A stretch of 64,000 bases of DNA from UBA6898 sp964463135. Its GTDB lineage: Bacteria; Nitrospirota; Thermodesulfovibrionia; Thermodesulfovibrionales; UBA6898. Position 1 is the stretch's first letter, and each line of letters opens with the position of its first letter. A program made the translations under genes and the position numbers. Location: positions 62,001 through 126,000 of the forward strand of contig CAYXBA010000002.1 of NCBI GenBank assembly GCA_964463135.1, read 5' to 3'. Positions 52,486-60,372 of the stretch are shown piece after piece. The notes under the pieces were generated by a model. That model saw nothing but the letters and a program-made list of their open reading frames with translations. It did no database searches and had not been told where the DNA came from.

Positions 52486-54402
52486 TCAAGCATTATTGGC
52501 CGAAAAATGCTCTGCTTCCTCAACCATGAGGCGCGATATATTCTTTGCGAGAACTGCCGGGTCCTTCGGCTTCATGCCGGAAAGCAGAAGCGCCTGATCA
52601 AGGAGCAGGGCCGTATATTGAACGAGGGCTGGCGCGCTGCTGTCCTTCTCGAAGATGCGGTTCATGGCTGCAAGGACCGGATGCGCCGGATTGATCTCGA
52701 GAACCTTCTTGTGTTCAGGCACTTCCTGTCCCATGGCCTTCAGCATCTTTTCCATGCGCGGATCAAGGTCGCCTTCGTCGCCGACAAGACAGCAGGGGGA
52801 ATCTTTGAGCCTGCCTGAGAGCCGCACATCCTTCACGTCATCTTTTAATTGCTCCTTGATGAAATCCATGAGTTTGCCGAACTGCTTCTTCTCTTCCTCT
52901 GTATCTGCTGCCTTGTCCAGCTTTATGTCGCCTTTGAGCACGGATTTGAACTTCTTGCCCTTATATTCAAAGCCGCTGAATATGAAATCATCGATGTCAT
53001 CAATCATGAAGAGGACTTCATAGTCCTTTTCCGCAAAGACCTCGAGATACGGGGATGTCTGCATCTCCTGCAGGGAAGGGCCGGTCATGAAATAGATCTC
53101 AGTCTGGCCTTCCTTCATGGCGGAAACATATTCATCCAGCGTTCTGAATTCATCCTTTCCGGTCTTTGTGGTGTTAAACAGGAGCAGATCAGCGATGGTC
53201 TCCTTACGTGAGAAGTCAATATGCAGGCCTTCCTTAAGGACCCTGCCGAACTCCCGGTAGAACTGACGGAACTTCTCCGGATCTCCCTGCTTCATTTCAG
53301 CGAGCGTGTCGAAGACCTTCTTGGTGATATTGTTCTTTATCACAGTGATCTGCCGGTTGTTCTGCAGAATCTCGCGCGAAACATTGAGCGGCAGGTCGGA
53401 GGAATCCACTACGCCCTTTACGAACCTCAGATATGACGGTATGAGCTCTTCGCAATGGTCCATGATCTGGACCTTTCTGACATAGAGTGCAGGACCTACC
53501 TTGAACTCTTTGTAAAAGATATCGAGCGGAGAGTGTGACGGCACATAGAGCAGGCAGGTGAATTCTGATGTGCCCTCGGCCTTATAGTGGATGACCTTGA
53601 GCGGATCGGAGAAATCATGCGAAAGGTGTTTGTAAAATTCGCTGTGCTCGCTGTCGGTTATCTCAGCCTTGTCCCTGAGCCAGATGGCCTTGCCGGTGTT
53701 GATCTGCTCATCTTTCTTTACTTTGACCTTCAGGGTCTTGTCGAGCGCGGACTCCTCTTCCCGTTCGATCTCCAGCATGATCGGGTATTCGATGTAGTCA
53801 GAGTATTTTCTGACCACATCCCTGATCTGCCATTCGTCCAGATAAGCCTTCTCGTCCTGTTTGATATGCAGGACAACGTCAGTGCCGGGCGTCTCTTTTG
53901 CATAGTCCTCGATAGTGAACGTACCGTCAGCAGTGGACTCCCACCTGATGCCGGCCTTGTCCTTAGATCCGGCCTTTCTTGAAAGCAGCGTGACCCGGTC
54001 ACAGATCATGTACGCTGAGTAGAAGCCGACACCGAACTGGCCGATCAGGTCCGGGCTGTCCTTGATGGATTTTTCCTTCAGTGTGGCGAGGAATTCCTTG
54101 GTGCCGGAATGGGCTATGGTACCCAGGGCCTTGACGGCCTCGTCTTTGGTCATGCCGATGCCGTTATCGCTGATTGTCAGGGTGCCGGCATCCTTGTCTG
54201 CTGATATCCGGATCTTCCATTCCCCCTTCTGTTCAAGGATATCAGGATTGGTGAGAGACTCATATCTGGCCTTGTCTATGGCATCAGAAGCATTAGAGAG
54301 GATCTCTCGTATGCTTATCTCCTTGTGAGAATAGAGTGAGTGGATCATGAGATCAAGCAACTGGTTGACCTCAGTCTTGAATTCGAATTTCTCTGCTGTC
54401 AT
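52486..54402 (-). CDS. htpG: Chaperone HtpG (Hsp90)
   Basis: 638 aa, full length. N-terminal GHKL ATPase with LLDLMIHSLYSHKEISIRELISNASDAIDK-like start, DNGIGM, GTIAHSGTKEF and GQFGVGFYSAYM; middle and C-terminal domains complete. It is an ATP-dependent cytosolic chaperone. A perfect CIRCE lies 28 nt before the ATG, with AGAGGT closer, so HrcA repression and heat induction are expected. Confidence 0.96.
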   Translation of the reverse strand: MTAEKFEFKTEVNQLLDLMIHSLYSHKEISIREILSNASDAIDKARYESLTNPDILEQKGEWKIRISADKDAGTLTISDNGIGMTKDEAVKALGTIAHSGTKEFLATLKEKSIKDSPDLIGQFGVGFYSAYMICDRVTLLSRKAGSKDKAGIRWESTADGTFTIEDYAKETPGTDVVLHIKQDEKAYLDEWQIRDVVRKYSDYIEYPIMLEIEREEESALDKTLKVKVKKDEQINTGKAIWLRDKAEITDSEHSEFYKHLSHDFSDPLKVIHYKAEGTSEFTCLLYVPSHSPLDIFYKEFKVGPALYVRKVQIMDHCEELIPSYLRFVKGVVDSSDLPLNVSREILQNNRQITVIKNNITKKVFDTLAEMKQGDPEKFRQFYREFGRVLKEGLHIDFSRKETIADLLLFNTTKTGKDEFRTLDEYVSAMKEGQTEIYFMTGPSLQEMQTSPYLEVFAEKDYEVLFMIDDIDDFIFSGFEYKGKKFKSVLKGDIKLDKAADTEEEKKQFGKLMDFIKEQLKDDVKDVRLSGRLKDSPCCLVGDEGDLDPRMEKMLKAMGQEVPEHKKVLEINPAHPVLAAMNRIFEKDSSAPALVQYTALLLDQALLLSGMKPKDPAVLAKNISRLMVEEAEHFSANNA

Positions 54403-54429
54403 CTTTTGTAACCTCTTTCTGTATAGTTA

Positions 54430-54456
54430 TTAGCACTCTTTGGCACAGAGTGCTAA
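54430..54456. promoter_or_regulatory. CIRCE operator (HrcA-binding site) of htpG
   Basis: TTAGCACTC (54430-54438), 9-nt spacer, GAGTGCTAA (54448-54456): an exact match to the CIRCE consensus in the htpG leader. HrcA binding represses transcription at normal temperature. The divergent gene at 54547 starts 91 nt away. Confidence 0.95.
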
Positions 54457-54531
54457 CTTATTTATATTACAAAGTAATTTCCCGTGTCAATGGTCAACCG
54501 CATCTGTCTGATGAATTTCTTGCAGCTGTGG

Positions 54532-54537
54532 TAAAAT
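54532..54537 (+). promoter_or_regulatory. -10 box of the amidohydrolase gene
   Basis: TGG-TAAAAT, nine bases before the ATG at 54547; a leader of only about 2-4 nt is implied. Confidence 0.45.
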
Positions 54538-54546
54538 GCGAAAGTC

Positions 54547-55605
54547 ATGACTGCCTGCAGGAACCGTTATATCGTTAAAGCAAAAGGCATATACTGTGCA
54601 CGTCTGCCCTCAGATAAAACCTGTTATCTGTCCATCAAGGACGGGGTGATCCAGTCGATCTCTGATGAGATGCCGGACTGTCCCGGGGATGAAATTGTCG
54701 ATTTCGGCAGCCTGGCCATATCTCCCTGCTTTTGTGATTACCATCTCCATTTTTCGGAACAGGTCAGGTCTGCTGCTGAATCTATTGGTATTGGGCTCCT
54801 CCGCTCAGGCATTGCACGTGCATATGAAGGCGGGGACAAAGGATTGACCGGCTTATCGGTCAGGGAAACCCTTAAAGGTATGCCGAAGATCATGACATCC
54901 GGTTATGCACTGTTTAAAACAGGTGGCTACGGAATGCCGATCGGCAGGGCTGTTAAAGGGTATGATGATGCCGGCTCTGCCATTAATGAACTCCAGTCCC
55001 TTCAGGTTGATTATATCAAGATAATCAACTCGGGCATTTACGATCCGGAGTCGAACATGATCACGAAAGGCGGCTTTGAGGTGGGAGAGCTTAAGCGTAT
55101 TGTGTGCTATGCAAGAGAGAGGGGCCTTGATGTCTATTGCCATGCGAACGGCGAAGAACCTTTCAGGGCCGCGGTAGATGCCGGTGTATCTGCTGTTATT
55201 CACGGCCTGCATGCGCATGATGAAACATTTTCAAAAATGGCAGAGAAGAACGTGGCCTTTATCCCGACTGTCCGGGCGTTTCAGGGTCTTCTCTCTATCG
55301 CAAAGACAGCGGCAGCAAGGCGGAATATAGAAAGGACCGTTGAGGCTCACCTGTCTGCTGTCCGCAGGGCGTTTGACCGTAAGGTTCGTGTGCTGCCGGG
55401 AAGCGATTCCGGACCAAAGTTCATACCGTATGGCAGTGCTTATATCGATGAGCTCAGACTGTTTCAGAAGTCAGGCATGTCTATTGAAGATGTTCTGCGG
55501 TCAGCCGCCGGTCCTGTCCTGACCGAAGGCGCTCGTGCAAATTTTGTGCTGCTCAACGGTCTGTCTGTTGAACAGGTAGTAGTCAGCGGCCAGTTCCTGC
55601 TTTAA
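54547..55605 (+). CDS. Amidohydrolase-family protein
   Basis: 352 aa TIM-barrel metal hydrolase. Metal motif DYHLHF, possible carboxylated-lysine strand VDYIKIINSG, VYCHANGE, HGLHAHD and GSDSG (catalytic Asp) follow the order of the imidazolonepropionase/dipeptidase-like group. A small beta domain closes each end (ARANFVLLNG). The substrate is unknown. It is divergent from htpG. Confidence 0.85.
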   Translation: MTACRNRYIVKAKGIYCARLPSDKTCYLSIKDGVIQSISDEMPDCPGDEIVDFGSLAISPCFCDYHLHFSEQVRSAAESIGIGLLRSGIARAYEGGDKGLTGLSVRETLKGMPKIMTSGYALFKTGGYGMPIGRAVKGYDDAGSAINELQSLQVDYIKIINSGIYDPESNMITKGGFEVGELKRIVCYARERGLDVYCHANGEEPFRAAVDAGVSAVIHGLHAHDETFSKMAEKNVAFIPTVRAFQGLLSIAKTAAARRNIERTVEAHLSAVRRAFDRKVRVLPGSDSGPKFIPYGSAYIDELRLFQKSGMSIEDVLRSAAGPVLTEGARANFVLLNGLSVEQVVVSGQFLL

Positions 55606-55643
55606 TCGCCATCCACGTCCAAAATATTTAAGTAATCTGTTAC

Positions 55644-55649
55644 TATAAT
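55644..55649 (+). promoter_or_regulatory. -10 box of the selenoprotein/TlpA operon
   Basis: TATAAT with a leader of about 32 nt before ATG 55688 and GGAAGGAG at 55673-55680. The -35 is not clear. Confidence 0.45.
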
Positions 55650-55687
55650 AGTCAAGAAATATTGAAACTATTGGAAGGAGATATGTT

Positions 55688-56083
55688 ATGAAAAAGATAT
55701 TTGTCCTGCTGAGCGGACTGCTTCTGCTTACCTGCTCCTTTGCCGCAGCAGAAGGCTTTAAGACTCTCACTGCAGACGAGCTGAAGAAGATGATGGATGC
55801 AAAAAAGCACGTGGTGATTGTTGACAGCCGCACTGAAAAGGAGTTTGCGCTGGGTCATCTGCCCGGGGCGATAAACATCCCGCCCGAGAAAGTGGCTGGA
55901 ATTGCCGCAATGCTGCCAAAGGACAAGTCCGCACAGGTTGTCTTTTATTGCCGGGGAGTTTCCTGAGGCCTCTCAAGGCAGGCTGCGGTCGCAGCCGAGA
56001 AAGCAGGCTACAGGAATATCCAGCTTTTACCGGGCGGTTATCCTGAGTGGAAGGAAAAAGGGTATAAGATCGTAACCAAATAG
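55688..56083 (+). CDS. Exported rhodanese-like selenoprotein (in-frame UGA at codon 93)
   Basis: 131 aa if TGA 55964-55966 is read as selenocysteine; a conventional call would stop at 92 aa. Signal peptide MKKIFVLLSGLLLLTCSFAAA. Rhodanese fold: VVIVDSRTEKEFALGHLPGAINIP, then VVFYCRGVS-U93-GLSRQAAVAAEKAGY and LLPGGYPEWKEKGYKI, which continue the family after the TGA in the same frame to a TAG. The motif C88-x4-U93-x2-S matches the CxGxxCxxS loop of related rhodaneses. A hairpin with a GGTC loop follows (55981-55996). Sulfur or selenium transfer in the periplasm is likely. A nonsense mutation is the alternative, made less likely by the neighbour. Confidence 0.8.
55981..55996 (+). promoter_or_regulatory. 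Candidate bacterial SECIS of the rhodanese gene
   Basis: GGCTGC-GGTC-GCAGCC, a perfect 6-bp stem with a four-base loop. The stem begins 14 nt after the TGA and the first loop G is base 21. The GGUC loop is the same core as I recall in the E. coli fdhF SECIS bound by SelB. Confidence 0.7.
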
Positions 56084-56098
56084 GAAAGGAAGAATACC

Positions 56099-56464
56099 AT
56101 GAGGCGTTTTGTCATTCTGTTGTTCGCATTATTACTTTTCAGTTCATCTGCCCTTGCAGGAGAGATCAGGTCAGCCGGGTCTGTTGTTCTTGCTGAAAGG
56201 CAGACAGGGGATATAAGGGTTGTCCTGTACATGACGACCTGGTGACCATACTGCAGAAAGGCCCGTGAGGACCTTAAGAGACTGGGTGTAAATGTGATCG
56301 AATATGATATTGAAAAGGATGAAGCAAAGAAGGCGGAAATGAAGAAGCTGACCGGCGGGTCAGCTATGGTGCCGGTGATTGATGTCGAGGGGATCGTGAT
56401 CCGCGGATATTCAGCTGACGAGATCCGTTCCGCGATTGAGAAGAAGAAAAAAAGTGCTATCTGA
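56099..56464 (+). CDS. Exported glutaredoxin-like selenoprotein (UxxC, in-frame UGA at codon 49)
   Basis: 121 aa with TGA 56243-56245 read as selenocysteine. Signal peptide MRRFVILLFALLLFSSSALA. The fold is glutaredoxin-like: VVLYMTTW-U49-PYC52-RKAREDLKRLGVNVIEYDI, cis-proline AMVPVIDVEG and a C-terminal helix SADEIRSAIE. The family has CPYC here, so UPYC is a direct Sec-for-Cys exchange at the attacking position. No single ATG-to-stop ORF covers it, so standard callers miss it. GGAAAGGAAG precedes the ATG. It lies 15 nt after the rhodanese stop and overlaps the TlpA-like gene. It probably reduces or isomerises thiols outside the cytoplasm. Confidence 0.8.
56258..56275 (+). promoter_or_regulatory. 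Candidate bacterial SECIS of the glutaredoxin-like gene
   Basis: AAGGCCC-GTGA-GGACCTT folds into six base pairs with one C/A mismatch and a four-base loop starting with G. The stem starts 12 nt after the TGA and the loop G is base 20, almost the same spacing as in the upstream gene. Confidence 0.6.
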
Positions 56465-56978
56465 CCTTCGGCGTTTTTTAGGTTTCCTGGTGATTGGTGC
56501 ACTCTTTGTTGTTGCGGCAGGACCGGCGTATTGCCTTGAGGTCGGAGAAAAGGCTCCGATCTTTGCACTCCCTGATCTGCAGGATCGCACACATAGTCTG
56601 ACCGATTACCAGGGCAAGGTCGTCCTGGTAAATTTCTGGGCGAGCTGGTGCAAGGAGTGCCTGCTGGAAATGCCTTCGCTGAATGCGTTGTACAAGCGAT
56701 ATTCCGGTCAGGGACTTATGGTCCTTGGGGTAACAGTAGACAGAAAGCCTGATGATGCTGCCGCAGCTGCACGAAAGACTGAGGTCGTGTTTCCGATCCT
56801 GCTTGACAGGAAAGGCGAGGTCTTTATGAAGGAGTATGCGGTCATCGGTCTTCCGACAACAATACTTGTGGACAGGAATGGTCTGATACGGGAAACGTTT
56901 GTTGGTATGCATGATTTCCTCGATGCGTCGGTCAGTGATAAGGTCCAGTCGGTCCTGAAGGAAAAAATCAGGCATTGA
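56454..56978 (+). CDS. TlpA/ResA-like thioredoxin, exported
   Basis: 174 aa. Signal peptide or anchor (RRFLGFLVIGALFVVAAGPAYC). AhpC/TSA-redoxin fold with WASWC66-KE-C69, VNFWASW and cis-proline GLPTTILVDRNG. It reduces periplasmic disulfides, for instance in cytochrome c maturation. GTG 56454 has a purine-rich stretch upstream; TTG 56436 is an alternative. It overlaps the upstream selenoprotein gene by 11 nt, so they are coupled. Confidence 0.9.
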   Translation: MLSDLRRFLGFLVIGALFVVAAGPAYCLEVGEKAPIFALPDLQDRTHSLTDYQGKVVLVNFWASWCKECLLEMPSLNALYKRYSGQGLMVLGVTVDRKPDDAAAAARKTEVVFPILLDRKGEVFMKEYAVIGLPTTILVDRNGLIRETFVGMHDFLDASVSDKVQSVLKEKIRH

Positions 56979-57063
56979 AGGCTGACTACCGCTGGTGATC
57001 AGCAATTACTGAAGTCCATCCTGAATTTTTTAGGTAACTATCACAGAGAGAGAGGATCATTAC

Positions 57064-57246
57064 ATGGGTATTTTCAAAAGTATTCTTACTATGCTTGCTC
57101 CGGGAGAAGAGGAGTGTCAGCCGGTGAATCTCGGCAGGAACGATGACTGCTGGTGCGGCAGCGGCCGTAAATACAAGAAGTGTCATCTCGAAGAGGATGC
57201 AAAAAAACTCAGATCGAAGTTTGCGGTCAAATGTGGCAGCACCTGA
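57064..57246 (+). CDS. SEC-C motif protein
   Basis: 60 aa. GRNDDCWCGSGRKYKKCH is the zinc-binding SEC-C motif (CxCx8CH) found at the C-terminus of SecA and in many small proteins. The remainder is unremarkable. GAGAGGATCATTAC precedes the ATG. Here it is a free-standing protein; its partner is unknown. Confidence 0.85.
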   Translation: MGIFKSILTMLAPGEEECQPVNLGRNDDCWCGSGRKYKKCHLEEDAKKLRSKFAVKCGST

Positions 57247-57343
57247 AGCACTTCCTGAGCTGAGTTCAGCTCCTGCAGATGCACCCTGATCATATTGCAT
57301 AGAATAGCACCTCATCTTTTTTCATATCCGGAGGAACAGGCGA

Positions 57344-57883
57344 ATGTCTGAAGAAAAGAAAGAGCGCTGGCTGAATTATCTTGCGCTTACAACCGTTATA
57401 TTTGCTGTCTGCGCAACACTCTCGACGTTCAAGGGCGGCAGCCATTCTACAAAGGCTGTGCTGAGCCAGACCATGGCGTCCGACCAGTGGGCCTATTACC
57501 AGTCGAAGAGCATCAAGGGTTATCTGTATGAACTCCAGAAAGACAACCTCGCACTTGAGCTGAAGGCGCAGGGCCCGAAGGCATCCCGGCTGATGATGGA
57601 TGAGTTTGCAAAGAAGATCGCTTCCTACGATGAGAAGATAAAGAAGTATGAAGAGGAGAAGGTGAAGATACAGGCCGATGCCAAGGCCTATGAGGAGAAA
57701 AGGGATGCTGCGCAGGAGCACCAGCAGGCCTTCGGCGTTGCAGTCATATTTCTGCAGATCGCAATACTGCTATCTTCTGTGGCGGCACTCCTGAAGAAGA
57801 AACCGCTCTGGTTTGTGAGCCTCGGTGCCGGCGTTGCCGGCCTGTTTTATTTTGCGAATGGCTTTCTCCTCTTTTTAAAGTAG
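57344..57883 (+). CDS. DUF4337-family membrane protein
   Basis: 179 aa. One TM at about 14-30, a helical/coiled-coil middle (SYDEKIKKYEEEKVKIQADAKAYEEKRD) and two TMs near 128-148 and 153-175. The WAYYQSKSIK motif is typical. Function unknown. CGGAGGAACAGGCGA lies upstream. It ends 5 nt before rlmI. Confidence 0.85.
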   Translation: MSEEKKERWLNYLALTTVIFAVCATLSTFKGGSHSTKAVLSQTMASDQWAYYQSKSIKGYLYELQKDNLALELKAQGPKASRLMMDEFAKKIASYDEKIKKYEEEKVKIQADAKAYEEKRDAAQEHQQAFGVAVIFLQIAILLSSVAALLKKKPLWFVSLGAGVAGLFYFANGFLLFLK

Positions 57884-57888
57884 CCCTC

Positions 57889-59055
57889 ATGCAGAAGGTC
57901 CATCTCACAAGAACGAAACGGCTTCATAACGGGCATCTCTGGATATTTTCGAATGAGCTGCATGAGAGCCCAAAAAAATATGAGCCCGGTTCCCTCGTTG
58001 AAGTCTATGACATGCATGAAGCGTTTATCGGTATTGGATATATTAACCCCAACAGTCTCATAGCGGTCAGGCTTCTCACCCGCGAAAAGAGGAGCATTGA
58101 CCGGGCATTTATAAGGCAACGGATCAATGATGCAGTAGCGCTGCGGAAAAGACTCATTGGAGAACGAGATGCCTTCAGGGTTGTATATAGCGAGGGCGAT
58201 TACCTGCCCGGCCTTATTGCTGACCGGTATGGGAACTGTCTTGTGCTGCAGTTCCTTACATACGGCATGGAGGCCCTGAAAGCTACGATAGTCGAACTCT
58301 TCGATGAGATCATGAATCCGGAGATCATAGTCCTGAGAAATGAGAGCAGGGTTCGGGATCTGGAAGGTCTGCCACGGCACAAAGAGATCCTGAAGGGCAG
58401 TCTTGCGACCCTGCCGGTGATTCGTGAAGACGGCATTCTTTTTGAGATCGACCCCTATGAAGGCCAGAAGACCGGTTTTTTTCTTGACCAGAGAGAGAAC
58501 AGGGTAGCACTGAAACAGTATATAAGGACAGGGAAGGGTCTTGATCTCTTCTCTTACATCGGTGCCTGGTCAATGCACCTTGCATCAGCAGGAGCAGAAA
58601 TTACCTGTGTGGACTCATCAGACAGGGCGATCGGCCAGGCCAGGCGAAACGCTGAACTGAATGGCCTGAACAGCAGGGTCGATTTCGTTGTTGATGATGT
58701 CTTTTCTTTTCTTGAAAAGGAACTCCGAAAGGGTGAGAAACGGTATGATTTTATTGTCCTTGATCCTCCTGCTTTTGTAAAAAGCGCAGCCAGGCTGAAG
58801 GAGGCGGCAAAGGCCTACCGTGAGATCAATGAGATGAGCATGAGGCTCATCAAGCACGGCGGCATTCTGGCCTCATCCTCCTGTTCGTATCATATGGGCA
58901 GAGAGCTGTTTGTCGATACCCTGAATGCTGCTGCAAAGAATGCCCATCGCAGTCTGCGGCTGATCGAGCTCCGCTCACAGGCTCCTGATCATCCTGTGCT
59001 GCTTTCGATGCCTGAAACCGAGTATCTCAAGTCTGCCTTTCTTCTCGTTGACTGA
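57889..59055 (+). CDS. rlmI: 23S rRNA (cytosine-1962-C5)-methyltransferase RlmI-type
   Basis: 388 aa. N-terminal PUA domain (HLWIFSNELHESPKKYEPGSLVEVYD), then a Rossmann methyltransferase with GLDLFSYIGAWSMHLA, CVDSSDRAI, DFIVLDPPAFVKS and SSCSYHM with the catalytic cysteine. It makes m5C in 23S rRNA in E. coli. The start lies 5 nt after the DUF4337 stop, so the two are co-transcribed. Confidence 0.9.
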   Translation: MQKVHLTRTKRLHNGHLWIFSNELHESPKKYEPGSLVEVYDMHEAFIGIGYINPNSLIAVRLLTREKRSIDRAFIRQRINDAVALRKRLIGERDAFRVVYSEGDYLPGLIADRYGNCLVLQFLTYGMEALKATIVELFDEIMNPEIIVLRNESRVRDLEGLPRHKEILKGSLATLPVIREDGILFEIDPYEGQKTGFFLDQRENRVALKQYIRTGKGLDLFSYIGAWSMHLASAGAEITCVDSSDRAIGQARRNAELNGLNSRVDFVVDDVFSFLEKELRKGEKRYDFIVLDPPAFVKSAARLKEAAKAYREINEMSMRLIKHGGILASSSCSYHMGRELFVDTLNAAAKNAHRSLRLIELRSQAPDHPVLLSMPETEYLKSAFLLVD

Positions 59056-59221
59056 CCTCAGTTCATAACTTGCGAGTATAAACCGTAATTATGTATTTTT
59101 GGCCGGGATCCTCTTCCTGTGTATCTTCATAATGTATTCAGACGGCTTTCATAATTGATTCATTATTATAAGGTAACCTATATCCACAGTTACTAATATG
59201 AAACGAAAGGAGGTGAGAAGA

Positions 59222-59665
59222 ATGAAGAAGATATTATTTGGAATCATTGGGTTGAGTCTCTTGCTTGTAGCAGCAGTAGCCTTTGCACGTCCGTGGAATA
59301 CTGGCCAGAATGACGGAAATATCTCAGCTGAGCAGAAACAGTTCTTTGATGCCACTAAGGATCTGAGAAAGGAGATGCACGGCAAACGGTTCGAGCTGAT
59401 GGAGCTTTCCAGGACAGGAGCCGATCAGGCGAAGATCGATGCGCTTGAGAGCGATATTGAAGCTCTCCGCACGAAGATCCAGGCTAAAGCAGACGAATTC
59501 GGTATTGCGGGCGGACCTGGCAATTGTGGTAACCTCGGCGCGAACTGCAATATGCGGCAGGGTATGGGACGCGGTATGCAGGGTATGGGCTGCAACGGCA
59601 GCAATGCCTGCGGAAATCAGCAGGCCAATATGGGCTGCGGAAAAATGAACAGATGCGGACAGTAA
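59222..59665 (+). CDS. Periplasmic heavy-metal-resistance-like protein (Spy/CpxP/ZraP type)
   Basis: 147 aa. Signal peptide MKKILFGIIGLSLLLVAAVAFA. Helical core FDATKDLRKEMHGKRFELMELSRTG matches the metal_resist family. The C-terminus is a low-complexity Gly/Met/Cys/Asn tail (MGRGMQGMGC..NMGCGKMNRC) likely to bind soft metals. ATG 59222 has AAGGAGGTGA at 59207-59216; an earlier ATG (59198) lies before that site and is rejected. A terminator follows. Confidence 0.88.
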   Translation: MKKILFGIIGLSLLLVAAVAFARPWNTGQNDGNISAEQKQFFDATKDLRKEMHGKRFELMELSRTGADQAKIDALESDIEALRTKIQAKADEFGIAGGPGNCGNLGANCNMRQGMGRGMQGMGCNGSNACGNQQANMGCGKMNRCGQ

Positions 59666-59691
59666 TGGAAATTATATAGTTACGTGCCAGG

Positions 59692-59717
59692 GGGCGGAGC
59701 GTATATCCGCCCTTTTT
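59692..59717 (+). terminator. Terminator of the metal-binding protein gene
   Basis: GGGCGGA/TCCGCCC, 7-bp stem and 7-nt loop, then TTTTTCTTTTG. Confidence 0.85.
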
Positions 59718-59761
59718 CTTTTGTTGTATATTTCCTGAGAAATATTTCCTTCCAAAAGTTT

Positions 59762-59767
59762 TATAAT
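59762..59767 (+). promoter_or_regulatory. -10 box, leaderless layout
   Basis: TATAAT followed by five bases and GTG 59773. Confidence 0.5.
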
Positions 59768-59772
59768 ATCTC

Positions 59773-60324
59773 GTGCTAGAGAAAAAGCTCATATATCACT
59801 GTATGACGGTTCTTGTCCTGGCGTCCCTCTTCCCTGGAAGTATGCCGTCTTTTGCACATGCCTGTGATAACCCCTGGGGCAGCAGGGCGGGGAATACCAA
59901 AATGCTGACCGGATTGCCCAAGCTCGAAGATGTGCGGCTCTGTCTGCCTGCGGGATTTGCAGGTCAAGTGAAGGAGGGCGGTGTCAGTTTCAGTGATCCG
60001 AGTGACTCTGCCGGCGTCCGTGGAAGCCTTGGCCTGGCCATTTCGCCCGGCAGCAACTTTAGCGCCTCTGACAGTGAGATGGAATATCAGAGACTTAAGG
60101 GGTGGCTTTGCCAGCTTGCCAATCTCTCTGCAGGGACTCTGTGCACCATCACCAGACTGAAGGATAATTATTTCGTGCTGCTGAAGGGCCTTGGTATCAA
60201 TGTATATTCAGAGGTCTATGTTCATACGGGAAATGGATATATGCTGGCGCTGACCGCCGAGGCCCCCAGTGATGCAGCGCTTTCAGCGCTCAGGCCGGTG
60301 ATACAGGACGCGGATATTCCCTGA
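59773..60324 (+). CDS. Exported hypothetical protein
   Basis: 183 aa. Signal peptide MLEKKLIYHCMTVLVLASLFPGSMPSFAHA. The mature part has two Cys (C31, C57) and LKGLGINVYSEVYVHTGNGYML, but no known domain is seen. GTG start; a TATAAT five bases upstream suggests a leaderless transcript. Function unknown. Confidence 0.75.
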   Translation: MLEKKLIYHCMTVLVLASLFPGSMPSFAHACDNPWGSRAGNTKMLTGLPKLEDVRLCLPAGFAGQVKEGGVSFSDPSDSAGVRGSLGLAISPGSNFSASDSEMEYQRLKGWLCQLANLSAGTLCTITRLKDNYFVLLKGLGINVYSEVYVHTGNGYMLALTAEAPSDAALSALRPVIQDADIP

Positions 60325-60337
60325 TCATCTTCTGACA

Positions 60338-60365
60338 TTGATTCCCCGGCTATAACGCTTATACT
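60338..60365 (+). promoter_or_regulatory. Promoter of the thermonuclease gene, near-leaderless
   Basis: TTGATT (60338-60343), 16-nt spacer, TATACT (60360-60365), seven bases to ATG 60373. Confidence 0.5.
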
Positions 60366-60372
60366 ATTCTAT

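Noticed and set aside
55964..56245. The two in-frame TGA codons as sequencing errors, pseudogenes or a reassigned code
   Set aside because: Both fall exactly on expected redox cysteine positions, frames are intact on both sides, hairpins follow at matching distance, and many genes here end in TGA, which excludes global reassignment.
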